DNA from: Pararcticibacter amylolyticus
GTDB taxonomy: Bacteria > Bacteroidota > Bacteroidia > Sphingobacteriales > Sphingobacteriaceae
Direction: 5' to 3'
Assembly: GCF_003130405.1 (NCBI RefSeq)
Contig: NZ_QEAS01000004.1
Coordinates: 92,644 to 156,643 of the forward strand
DNA length: 64,000 nucleotides
The position numbers and the translations under genes are program-made. A model generated the notes under the pieces. It saw only the letters and a list, made by a program, of their open reading frames with translations. It had not been told where the DNA came from and ran no database searches. Positions within the stretch are counted from its first letter, which is position 1, and the number at the start of each line of letters is the position of its first letter. Positions 25,997 through 34,006 of this stretch are shown in pieces.

Positions 25997-26256
25997 GATT
26001 CTAAAACTATTAAGAAGTTAAAACGGTTTAAAAATGTTGAAAACTGGATTGATATGTGCTGATTTGTGGAAAAGTGCTAAGAAAAAAAGCCCGCTTGCAT
26101 CTTTTTTAGCTTTGCCAGTTTTTCTATTGTTTGTATAAGCCGGAATTGCATTAAAACCTCTCGGAATATATCGAAAAGCGCTTCTTGCAATTAGTCATAA
26201 CGACAGTCTAATTTAGGGAAATAAAAAATAGAAAGACTAAGTAATTTGCCTTTAAT
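25997..26256. other. Gene-free AT-rich spacer
   Basis: About 260 nt between the 75-residue ORF and the LacI-type gene, both on the minus strand. An imperfect stem, GCTAAgAAAA (26077 on) with TTTTTTAGC (26103 on), may terminate transcription of the LacI-type gene. No ORF, repeat or clear promoter is seen. Confidence 0.35.
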
Positions 26257-27309
26257 TTAAACAGCATAAAAATCAGCCGTTTCTTTTATCAGAATATCGA
26301 TTGGTGTGTAATTTTCAACCTGGCCGGTTTTATTGTACAAAAGGTATTCCAAAATACTTTTTATTGCCCGGTATCCCTGGTGCTCAGGTCTCTCCGAGAT
26401 GATAAAGGAGATATATCCATCTTTCAGGCCATCTATATTGCGTTTATCTGTGCCATACCCGACAAGTTTAATATGTTGCAGGTGGTGCTGTTTCAAATAT
26501 TCAGATATAACGTACGCCCGGGTATTAAACACGGCAGCCCCGCCTATACTGGTGTGCTCCCTGAAGAATTGATCGAGGAGCCCTGTACTCAGTTTCCTGT
26601 CTGAGTCGTCAAACTGTGCTGAAAAAACGTTAATTTGAGGGAAGTGATCTTTTAAATATGACATAAATCCATACGAACGGGCAAGTGATTGTACAGAGGT
26701 CTCGTCGCCGGTTCTTTTAGAATGAAAAAAAGCAATGTCTTTGCCGGGCTCAAGCACTGTAGTTAATAACCTGGCCTGTACCACACCGGTCTGGAAGGAG
26801 TGGGGGCCGAAGAAAGCAAGCGGCTGAGTATTGTTAACGAAGGTATCAACGAAGACGTATGGAATATTCCGCATAAATAGCTGACTGGCGAAAAGTACGG
26901 TTTCGTCATAAAATGATGGCCCGATCAAGACCATGTCTGCTTTCAGGGAAAGAGCTTTGTTGAAGGTACTCCTGCAGGAGTAAAGATCAAACTGGTTGTA
27001 ATAAAGGAATTTCATTTTGAGCTTAATGTTCCCAAAATCGTTTACCGCACTTTCGATTCCTTTCTCAATAGATTCCCAATAGTCTCCCTCAGAATGTTCC
27101 GGCAGGATAATCAGGAGCCTGAACTGCCTGGAATCAGCCACGGCAGGGGAGCCAAGCCGGTAGGTAAAATCAAGTTCTGCCAGTACTTTTTCGATTTTCT
27201 GCCGGCTATCCGCAGATACATCACCCCTGTTGTGTATAACACGGTCAACTGTTCCTGCAGACACCCCCGCAAGCGCAGCTATATCTTTGATCCTGTATTT
27301 TTTCTTCAT
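26257..27309 (-). CDS. LacI family transcriptional regulator
   Basis: A 350-residue regulator with a LacI-type helix-turn-helix at residues 5-30 (RIKDIAALAGVSAGTVDRVIHNRG; the VDRV form is common in Bacteroidota) and a C-terminal periplasmic-binding-protein-like sensor domain (about 60-345) that would bind a sugar or sugar acid. It is divergent from the GH28 gene that heads the polysaccharide operon, and is the natural candidate for controlling it. Whether it represses or activates is unknown. It starts at ATG 27309 next to the shared control region. Confidence 0.9.
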   Translation of the reverse strand: MKKKYRIKDIAALAGVSAGTVDRVIHNRGDVSADSRQKIEKVLAELDFTYRLGSPAVADSRQFRLLIILPEHSEGDYWESIEKGIESAVNDFGNIKLKMKFLYYNQFDLYSCRSTFNKALSLKADMVLIGPSFYDETVLFASQLFMRNIPYVFVDTFVNNTQPLAFFGPHSFQTGVVQARLLTTVLEPGKDIAFFHSKRTGDETSVQSLARSYGFMSYLKDHFPQINVFSAQFDDSDRKLSTGLLDQFFREHTSIGGAAVFNTRAYVISEYLKQHHLQHIKLVGYGTDKRNIDGLKDGYISFIISERPEHQGYRAIKSILEYLLYNKTGQVENYTPIDILIKETADFYAV

Positions 27310-27351
27310 TTAGGCTGTAAATATATTAAACCTTTTTCGGCTGTGCAAAAG

Positions 27352-27498
27352 CACGGTGTGTGTATTAGGGTAGTTGTTATCGTTTTTGACGAGAATTCCT
27401 CTGTTTTAATAGTTTAGTAGTCGTTAAAAAAGAAAAAATAAATATTGAAAATTAAATTATGTTAATATATTTGTAAAGAGCACGGCATTACACGGTGT
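27352..27498. promoter_or_regulatory. Control region of the polysaccharide operon
   Basis: TTG at 27445-27447, an 18-nt spacer and TATATTTG at 27466-27473 form a probable promoter for the operon. The octamer CACGGTGT occurs at 27352-27359 and at 27491-27498; the latter sits just after the expected start as ACACGGTGT, an odd palindrome. It could be the operator of the LacI-type regulator, but one repeated octamer in 250 nt can also arise by chance. Confidence 0.4.
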
Positions 27499-27566
27499 TT
27501 TAATTTGGTATAGCGTGTTTTTATTTTGCTTTTAAATAACTAATTTGTAATTATAACTAATTGTGT

Positions 27567-29015
27567 ATGAGTTTTTCCTTTATGAGGTTTAAGCGTGCTT
27601 TTTCTGTTCTTGTGTTTTGTTGTATTATGTTCCGTGCTTATAGCACGGTTTCTCAGCACAATATTCTTTTATTCGGAGCAGTGCCTGATGGAAAAACAGT
27701 CAATACATCCGCTATTCAGGCTGCTATAGATAAAGGAGCGAAGGATGGAGGGAAGGTACTAATTCCTGAAGGTTCTTTTGTGACGGGCACATTGTTTCTT
27801 AGAAATAATACAACATTGGTTCTTTCGCCCCGAGCCAGGTTGCTCGGCTCTGTAAACCTTTCAGATTACCCCCGGGTAAAAACAGACTTTCGTTTTTGGG
27901 GCGATACATGGGTAAGTCAGGCACTCATCGTAGCACATAATATCCGTAATATCACTATAGAGGGTACCGGAACGATTGACGGACAGGGCGGTCATTTTAA
28001 ATTAACGACCAACAAGAAGCCCGACAGATATCGTAACAGGCCTTACTTATTATGGGCTGCAGGATGTACTAATGTGCTGGTCAGGGATATTGAGCTGAGA
28101 AGTTCCGCTATGTGGATGCAGTCTTATATCCGGTGTGAACAGCTTCGGATAGACGGGATCAGGGTGTTTAATCATTCCAATAAAAACAACGATCTGATGG
28201 ATATTGACGGATGCAAGGATGTGGTTATCACCCGGGTCATCGGCGATTCCGACGATGATGGTATTACTTTTAAAGGAACCTCAGACCGTGTATCAGAAAA
28301 TATCGTAGTATCCGATTGTATCATAAGCAGCCACTGCAATGCGCTGAAGTTTGGAACTGAAACCACCGCCGGGTTCCGGAATGTAACGGTCAGTAACCTG
28401 GTTATCAGAAAGTCGGCTGTAACAACAGCACTGACAGGCCGCCCGGAGGGAATATGTGGTATTGCGCTGGAAATGGTGGATGGCGGCCTGATGGAAAATA
28501 TCAGTATATCAAATGTTGTGATAGACGGTACGTATGTACCTCTGTTCGTGCGCCTCGGCAACAGGGCACGAAAGCACTATGCTGAAGCTCCCGAACCGGC
28601 ACCGGGAAGAATGCGAAATATACAGTTGTCAAACATAACGGCAGAGGCCTCCGGTTTTATAGGGTGTGCCCTTACAGGACTCCCTGATCAGAAGATTGAA
28701 GGGATTTCTATTACAAACAGCCGTTTTGTGTTTCCGGGCGGCGGACTTGAAGAGCATGCCCGGAAGGTGATAGATGAACTACCGGATTTGTATCCTGAGT
28801 CGACCATGTTCGGCCCCCTGCCTGCATTTGGGCTATATGCCCGGCATATCCGTGATTTAAATCTTCAGGGGATATCTTTCCAGGTCAAGTCAGGCGACAG
28901 CCGCCCTGCTGTATTCTGCGACGATGTGACTGGAGGGATGATTTCCGGGATATCATCAGACCGCGGTCAGGACAATATCAGAATACTAAATAATTCAAAT
29001 ATAACGCTGAAATAG
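27567..29015 (+). CDS. Glycoside hydrolase family 28 (polygalacturonase-like)
   Basis: An exported right-handed beta-helix enzyme, about 482 residues. A hydrophobic signal sequence (RAFSVLVFCCIMFRAYS) precedes a pectate-lyase-like fold start (FGAVPDGKTVNTSAIQAAID). The GH28 active site region is recognisable: an aspartate cluster D229-D231 in GDSDDDGITF and H256 in SSHCNALKFGTET. GH28 enzymes hydrolyse galacturonosyl or related uronosyl links, sometimes exo-acting. ATG 27567 is taken as the start; a TTG at 27561 is possible. It heads an operon and needs its promoter region at 27445-27480. Confidence 0.88.
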   Translation: MSFSFMRFKRAFSVLVFCCIMFRAYSTVSQHNILLFGAVPDGKTVNTSAIQAAIDKGAKDGGKVLIPEGSFVTGTLFLRNNTTLVLSPRARLLGSVNLSDYPRVKTDFRFWGDTWVSQALIVAHNIRNITIEGTGTIDGQGGHFKLTTNKKPDRYRNRPYLLWAAGCTNVLVRDIELRSSAMWMQSYIRCEQLRIDGIRVFNHSNKNNDLMDIDGCKDVVITRVIGDSDDDGITFKGTSDRVSENIVVSDCIISSHCNALKFGTETTAGFRNVTVSNLVIRKSAVTTALTGRPEGICGIALEMVDGGLMENISISNVVIDGTYVPLFVRLGNRARKHYAEAPEPAPGRMRNIQLSNITAEASGFIGCALTGLPDQKIEGISITNSRFVFPGGGLEEHARKVIDELPDLYPESTMFGPLPAFGLYARHIRDLNLQGISFQVKSGDSRPAVFCDDVTGGMISGISSDRGQDNIRILNNSNITLK

Positions 29016-29046
29016 AATACATCAGCTCCGCTCAAAACCAAATAGT

Positions 29047-30291
29047 ATGAAAATTAAAGCTTCACTCCTGTGTTTATGTTTTTTCATAAGCTTAAGCGGG
29101 AAGTCTCAGACTCCGCCCGCTGCTGATCTTCTTAAAGCTATGAAAGAATCTGCGAATTATGCATCTGCCGTTCTTCTTGATGCGGATGGCAAATCGCGGT
29201 GTGATTATAATATCATTGAAGGGAAATGGTACCCGTATGAAGAACCATGGCACACCGGGCAGCTGATCCTTGGACTGCTTGATGCCTATAAGGTAACAGG
29301 AGATTCCAGGATGCTGGCTGCTGCCCGGAAGGCGGGGAACTGGTGGATCGGACTGGAGATTAAAGACCATCCTAAACTGAAGGGAATGGTAGCTGCCACA
29401 CATGGTGATGCAATAGGCAATGATCAGATCGTATTTGCCACCATCAGTGATGGTACACCCGGTATATTTGAATTAAGCAAGGTTACGGGAGATAAGAAAT
29501 ATGCGAAGGTGGCATCGTCTGCATGCCGCTGGATGCTTAATAATATGTATTACCCTGAAAAAGGGGTATGCTATGACCTGGTTGACCTGAAGACCGGTGA
29601 AGTTTTAAAAGAAAACAGCCCGTTCTATAAAGATAAAGAGAATCAGACACTGGAGGATGTATCCCGTCCGAACACAGAAGGCTCCCCGTTTAAAGACGCG
29701 TATGAGTTTACAGGAGATAAGAAATTCAAAGAAGCTCATATTCTGCTCTGTAATTCACTGATTGAAAAGCAGAATGAAGATGGTATCTGGATGAGATATA
29801 TGCCTAACCACATCGAAGAATCATCCTTTCATCCCCGCTTCAACCTGTGGTATGCAGAATCGCTCCTGGAAGCTTACGAACTGACGAAAGACCGGAAGTA
29901 TCTGGAGGCAGCAGCGAAAACTGCCCGCACCTATGCAAAAGCCCAAAAGAAAGACGGCACTATCTTCTACGAAAATTATACAGATGGAAAACCCTCAGAT
30001 AAAGGCTCGGTCTGTGGATCAGCCGTGGCGTTTGCCGGTATCGTCTGGATGCGCCTTGCGGGTTATGGGTACAGCGAGTTCATACCCTCCTACGAAAAAA
30101 GCATTCACTGGATCCTGAAGAACAGATATGCCGCGGATCACCCGGATCCCAATATGCGTGGTGCTGTGATAAACACCCGTATGCGCTCTAAAAATGGCCA
30201 GATCTGGCTGACACAGCGCGATGTAGGAACATCCTTCGGGCTTCGTTTCCTGGCTGCTTATTATGAACTAAAATACAAAAAACAGATATGA
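29047..30291 (+). CDS. Uncharacterised exported six-hairpin (alpha/alpha) glycosidase-like protein
   Basis: A 414-residue exported protein (signal peptide ends GKSQ, about residue 21). The chain is a series of helix pairs typical of an (alpha/alpha)6 toroid, seen from W/H-rich segments such as WHTGQLILGLLDAYKVTGD, and later FNLWYAESLLEAYELTKDRKYLEAAAKTA. This fold is shared by unsaturated glucuronyl hydrolases (GH88/GH105), AGE-type epimerases and several lyases; I could not place it in a family. In this operon a role in cleaving unsaturated uronic acid oligosaccharides from the lyase is an attractive inference. It overlaps the next gene by 4 nt. Confidence 0.6.
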   Translation: MKIKASLLCLCFFISLSGKSQTPPAADLLKAMKESANYASAVLLDADGKSRCDYNIIEGKWYPYEEPWHTGQLILGLLDAYKVTGDSRMLAAARKAGNWWIGLEIKDHPKLKGMVAATHGDAIGNDQIVFATISDGTPGIFELSKVTGDKKYAKVASSACRWMLNNMYYPEKGVCYDLVDLKTGEVLKENSPFYKDKENQTLEDVSRPNTEGSPFKDAYEFTGDKKFKEAHILLCNSLIEKQNEDGIWMRYMPNHIEESSFHPRFNLWYAESLLEAYELTKDRKYLEAAAKTARTYAKAQKKDGTIFYENYTDGKPSDKGSVCGSAVAFAGIVWMRLAGYGYSEFIPSYEKSIHWILKNRYAADHPDPNMRGAVINTRMRSKNGQIWLTQRDVGTSFGLRFLAAYYELKYKKQI

Positions 30292-31082
30292 CAGAACCTC
30301 TAAAAGAATTTACTATCGGCCCGCTTAAGATCCATGTATACGAAACGAGAGCGGATATGGGACGTGCAGCTTATGAGCATTATAAGCAAAGAGTCCAGGC
30401 TTTGCTGGCCAGGAAAAGCCTGATCCGATCGGTATTTGCTGCTGCTCACTCCCAGGCAGATTTCCTTGCTGCACTAGCAGCGGACACGGAGATCGACTTT
30501 AGCAGGATAGAAGCATTTCACATGGACGAGTATATCGGCCTTGGAAAGGATGCTCCGCAGAACTTTGGTAATTTCCTGAAAAAAGCCCTGTTCGGAAGCC
30601 AGCCGTTTGGCGGGGTTAATTATGTAAGGCCCGATGCGGTTGATGTAGAAGCGGAGTGTGAGAGGTATGAAAAGTTGTTAAGGGCAGCCCCCCTTGATAT
30701 AGTTTGCCTCGGCATCGGTGAAAACGGTCATCTTGCCTTCAACGATCCCCATGAAGCGCGGTTTGATGAAGAAAAATGGGTCAGGATAACCACTCTTGAC
30801 GACGTATGCCGGCAACAGCAGGTAAATGACGGAGAATTTGCAGCTATTGATGAGGTTCCCCGTAGTGCCCTCACACTCACAATCCCGGCACTTATGGCTT
30901 GTGATACTGTTATCGGAATCGTTCCTTCCGCACGAAAAGCCAGGGCGGTTTTCGACGCATTGTACGGGCCCGTGTCCGAGTCCTGTCCTGCTTCTGTATT
31001 GCGCACTCACAAAGACGCTACACTCTTCCTTGATAAAGACGCCGCTGAATTATTAACCAACCAACCAGAATGTTCATTATGA
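30288..31082 (+). CDS. NagB-like glucosamine-6-phosphate deaminase/isomerase family protein
   Basis: A 264-residue cytoplasmic sugar-phosphate isomerase fold protein. NagB-like landmarks are EAFHMDEYIGLG with D80, and LGIGENGHLAFNDP with H148; the acid at the usual E148 place of E. coli NagB is Asp (D153). The N-terminal phosphate-binding GG-x-TP loop of NagB is not recognisable; the matching stretch reads SVFAAAHSQADFLAAL. It therefore may act on another sugar phosphate than glucosamine 6-phosphate. It is in the operon by overlaps of 4 nt on both sides. No NagA or sugar kinase gene is present in the window. Confidence 0.75.
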   Translation: MTEPLKEFTIGPLKIHVYETRADMGRAAYEHYKQRVQALLARKSLIRSVFAAAHSQADFLAALAADTEIDFSRIEAFHMDEYIGLGKDAPQNFGNFLKKALFGSQPFGGVNYVRPDAVDVEAECERYEKLLRAAPLDIVCLGIGENGHLAFNDPHEARFDEEKWVRITTLDDVCRQQQVNDGEFAAIDEVPRSALTLTIPALMACDTVIGIVPSARKARAVFDALYGPVSESCPASVLRTHKDATLFLDKDAAELLTNQPECSL

Positions 31083-34006
31083 AAAAGCTAATTGTTTCTT
31101 TGCTGCTGTTTGCCGCAGTCATTGCGCTCTCATCATCATCCTATGCTCAGGGAAAGGGAAATCTTCGGGGAATTGTAAAAGATACCGCCGGTGTTGTATT
31201 GCCGGGAGCATCCGTAACCGTAAAGGGGTCTACATTAGGAACCGCTACCAACCTGAATGGCTCTTATTCACTGCAGGGTGTCCCTGCAGGTGAAGTGGAG
31301 ATTGTCGTGAACTACCTGGGCTTCGCTACTTTAACCAGGAAAGTCACAATAGTGGCAGAGAAAACAATTACTGCAGACTTCACCCTTAAAGAATCTTCAG
31401 TCACAATGAAGAGCGTGGTGATTTCGGCAGTCGTAGGAGGACAGCAACGAGCGTTAAATCAGCAAAAGATGGCTGACAATATGATGCAGGTTGTTTCTGC
31501 AGACCAGATCGGCCGCTTTCCCGACCCAAATGTTGCCGATGCGCTGAAACGCCTCAGTGGGGTGACTACCAACGGTAAGGATGTTCAGCTGCGCGGGACT
31601 CCTGCAAATTTTACTAATATCAACGTAAACGGCGAGCAGGTAATGAGCAGCCAGGAAGAAGGCAAGAGAAATGAGTCGCTTGATGTTATCCCTTCTGATA
31701 TTCTTGCCTCCCTGGAGGTGCAGAAAACGCTTTTGCCCTCCAATGATGGTGATGCAATTGCGGGAGTGGTAAACATGCGGACCGCAACAGCCCGTTCTCT
31801 TTCACCAAAATTATCTCTCGATCTCGGAAGCGGCTATAACTGGCTGCGTGAAAAGACTATTTACAATATCAGGGCGGGGTTTTCACAGCGCTACTTACCG
31901 ACAGATAAGAATCCTAAAGGGGTGCTTGGTGTCGCCGCCAACTACAGCTATCTGAATACTAACAACGGGTACGACAGACTGGAAGCTGAAGCCTGGGAAC
32001 CCTACACGCTGACCCGCAAATCAACCGGTGAGGTGGTATCTGAGAATACTTACATTCCAACTGATTTCAGGTATCGTTATCAGTCAAGGGAATCCAAAAG
32101 ACACGGTGCTGTGCTGGTGCTCGATTGGGCACCTGTTGAAAATACAAAGTTTACGCTCAGTTCTGTGTACAACAACCGGAACGACGATGACTTGCGGTAT
32201 CGTAACCGGTACAGATTCCGTGATAACGGGAAAGGCTTTTTCTTAATGGACGATGGAAGTATCGGCTCTGAAAGAATGAGAAATATTGTTCAGGTGTCTG
32301 ATCAGAATGAGAAGATCAGAAATATTAATCTTAATCTGGACGGAGAATCGACCATGGGAAGCTGGAAAGTGGACGGAGGAGCATTCTACAATAAGTCTAA
32401 ACGCGACTATACCAGCCAGATGATGGGTTTTCAGGGGCCTGAATGGAGAGCAGGTAAGAAAGTAAATGGGGTTACCATCCCTGCGGGTACGGTAGTAGGA
32501 GTTGTTCCGGATATTTATTCAAAATACCTGACTTCCTCTTATCTTTACCAGCCGACAGGCAATATGGGACCTGATGCTCCTGATGCGATATCCCGCTTTA
32601 ACCTGTATACGGTTGAGAACAATGACAACATCACGGAAGGTACTAACTTTACGTTGAGAGCCAATGCATCGAAAAACTATTTCATTGGCAAGTTTGCTTC
32701 TACTTTCTCCTTCGGTGCTAAAGGAAAGTTTATGAACAATTCAGGTTATATTCCTGACGGTACCTGGACATATAGCGTTACTGCCAATAATGCCAACAGT
32801 CTTAGTAACCTGCTATATAAAGATCAGCTTTCTACGTCTTTCCTTAACGATAAACTACCGTTTGGGATGACAGCTGACCTCGGCAAAACCCAGGCGTACC
32901 TGGCCGATCCGGCTAATTCTGCACAAATTGAGAGAAATGATTACTTCTCAAATACTTATATTGATGGATTTTATTACGATGCGGGTGAAGATGTGGTGTC
33001 TGGTTATGTAATGAATAAGATCCAGATGAATAAGCTCATGGTACTTGCCGGTGCCCGTGTGGAGCGGACCAGTGTCAATTATAAAGCGAATATTGTAACC
33101 CCATTTGTTAACCCTAACGCTCCTGTTCAGGGGGGCGATGCCACTCTTTATAATGATTATACCTCTACACCTGTCAGTGAAAAACTAAATTACACTAAAT
33201 TTTTGCCTAATATTCAGTTCAAGTATGACATGACTGATAAAACAATTTTCAGGTTTGCCTGGACTACAGGATATTCAAGGCCTAATGTAACGGATCTGGT
33301 GCCGAAGCAGAATATCTCGCAGGACTTACAGCGGGTGACGCTGGGTAACCCTGATCTGAAACCTGCTTATGCGAATAACTTAGACCTGCTTTTTGAGCGC
33401 TATCTATCAAATGTGGGAATTGTTTCAGGAGGCGTTTTTTATAAGCACATCGGGAATTTTCAATATCTGAGCGAAGGGATCCTTGACGAACCCGGAAGTG
33501 ATTACAATGGATGGCAGGTGATCAAAAGCATGAACGGCGATGCGGCGAAAGTTTATGGTGCTGAAGCGACCATTAATGCGAGCCTCACTTTCCTGCCCTG
33601 GATCTTCAGGAACCTGGTTTTTACCAGCAATTATACTTATATTCATTCAAAAGCAACCACCAGCCTGGAGCGTGGTAGTACCAGGTTGCCAGGGCAAGCT
33701 CAGAATACCGGAAATTTTGCATTAGCATATTCCACCAAGAAAGTCACGCTGCAGGCTTCTATGAATTATATCGGTTCTTATATCAATGCACTGGGATCTA
33801 ATTCCGAACGCGATATCTGGCAGGAAGGAAGATGGCAGCTCGATCTTAACGGAAACGTACGTCTGTACAAAGGGATCACCGTTTGGGCAGAACTAATGAA
33901 TGTTCTGGATAATGAATATTATAACTATTTTGGTAACAAGGACAGAATATATAACCTGCAGTTTAACGGGGTGAACGGCCGGCTTGGTATCAGCTATAGA
34001 TTTTAA
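31079..34006 (+). CDS. TonB-dependent receptor of the Caulobacter/Xanthomonas type
   Basis: A 975-residue outer membrane receptor. The signal peptide ends SSYAQ, then a CarboxypepD-regulatory-like beta-sandwich (about residues 24-110, LRGIVKDTAGVVLPGASVTVKG), a plug domain (about 125-240, with RFPDPNVADALKRLSGV and VQLRGTPANFTNINVNGEQV), and a 22-strand barrel with the C-terminal RF. The plug motifs resemble the large TonB receptor group known from Caulobacter and Xanthomonas that import carbohydrates without a SusD. There is no susD beside it. It shares an ATGA overlap with the NagB-like gene; ATG 31079 is preferred over 31070 because MKKLIVSL begins the signal peptide. Confidence 0.9.
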   Translation: MKKLIVSLLLFAAVIALSSSSYAQGKGNLRGIVKDTAGVVLPGASVTVKGSTLGTATNLNGSYSLQGVPAGEVEIVVNYLGFATLTRKVTIVAEKTITADFTLKESSVTMKSVVISAVVGGQQRALNQQKMADNMMQVVSADQIGRFPDPNVADALKRLSGVTTNGKDVQLRGTPANFTNINVNGEQVMSSQEEGKRNESLDVIPSDILASLEVQKTLLPSNDGDAIAGVVNMRTATARSLSPKLSLDLGSGYNWLREKTIYNIRAGFSQRYLPTDKNPKGVLGVAANYSYLNTNNGYDRLEAEAWEPYTLTRKSTGEVVSENTYIPTDFRYRYQSRESKRHGAVLVLDWAPVENTKFTLSSVYNNRNDDDLRYRNRYRFRDNGKGFFLMDDGSIGSERMRNIVQVSDQNEKIRNINLNLDGESTMGSWKVDGGAFYNKSKRDYTSQMMGFQGPEWRAGKKVNGVTIPAGTVVGVVPDIYSKYLTSSYLYQPTGNMGPDAPDAISRFNLYTVENNDNITEGTNFTLRANASKNYFIGKFASTFSFGAKGKFMNNSGYIPDGTWTYSVTANNANSLSNLLYKDQLSTSFLNDKLPFGMTADLGKTQAYLADPANSAQIERNDYFSNTYIDGFYYDAGEDVVSGYVMNKIQMNKLMVLAGARVERTSVNYKANIVTPFVNPNAPVQGGDATLYNDYTSTPVSEKLNYTKFLPNIQFKYDMTDKTIFRFAWTTGYSRPNVTDLVPKQNISQDLQRVTLGNPDLKPAYANNLDLLFERYLSNVGIVSGGVFYKHIGNFQYLSEGILDEPGSDYNGWQVIKSMNGDAAKVYGAEATINASLTFLPWIFRNLVFTSNYTYIHSKATTSLERGSTRLPGQAQNTGNFALAYSTKKVTLQASMNYIGSYINALGSNSERDIWQEGRWQLDLNGNVRLYKGITVWAELMNVLDNEYYNYFGNKDRIYNLQFNGVNGRLGISYRF

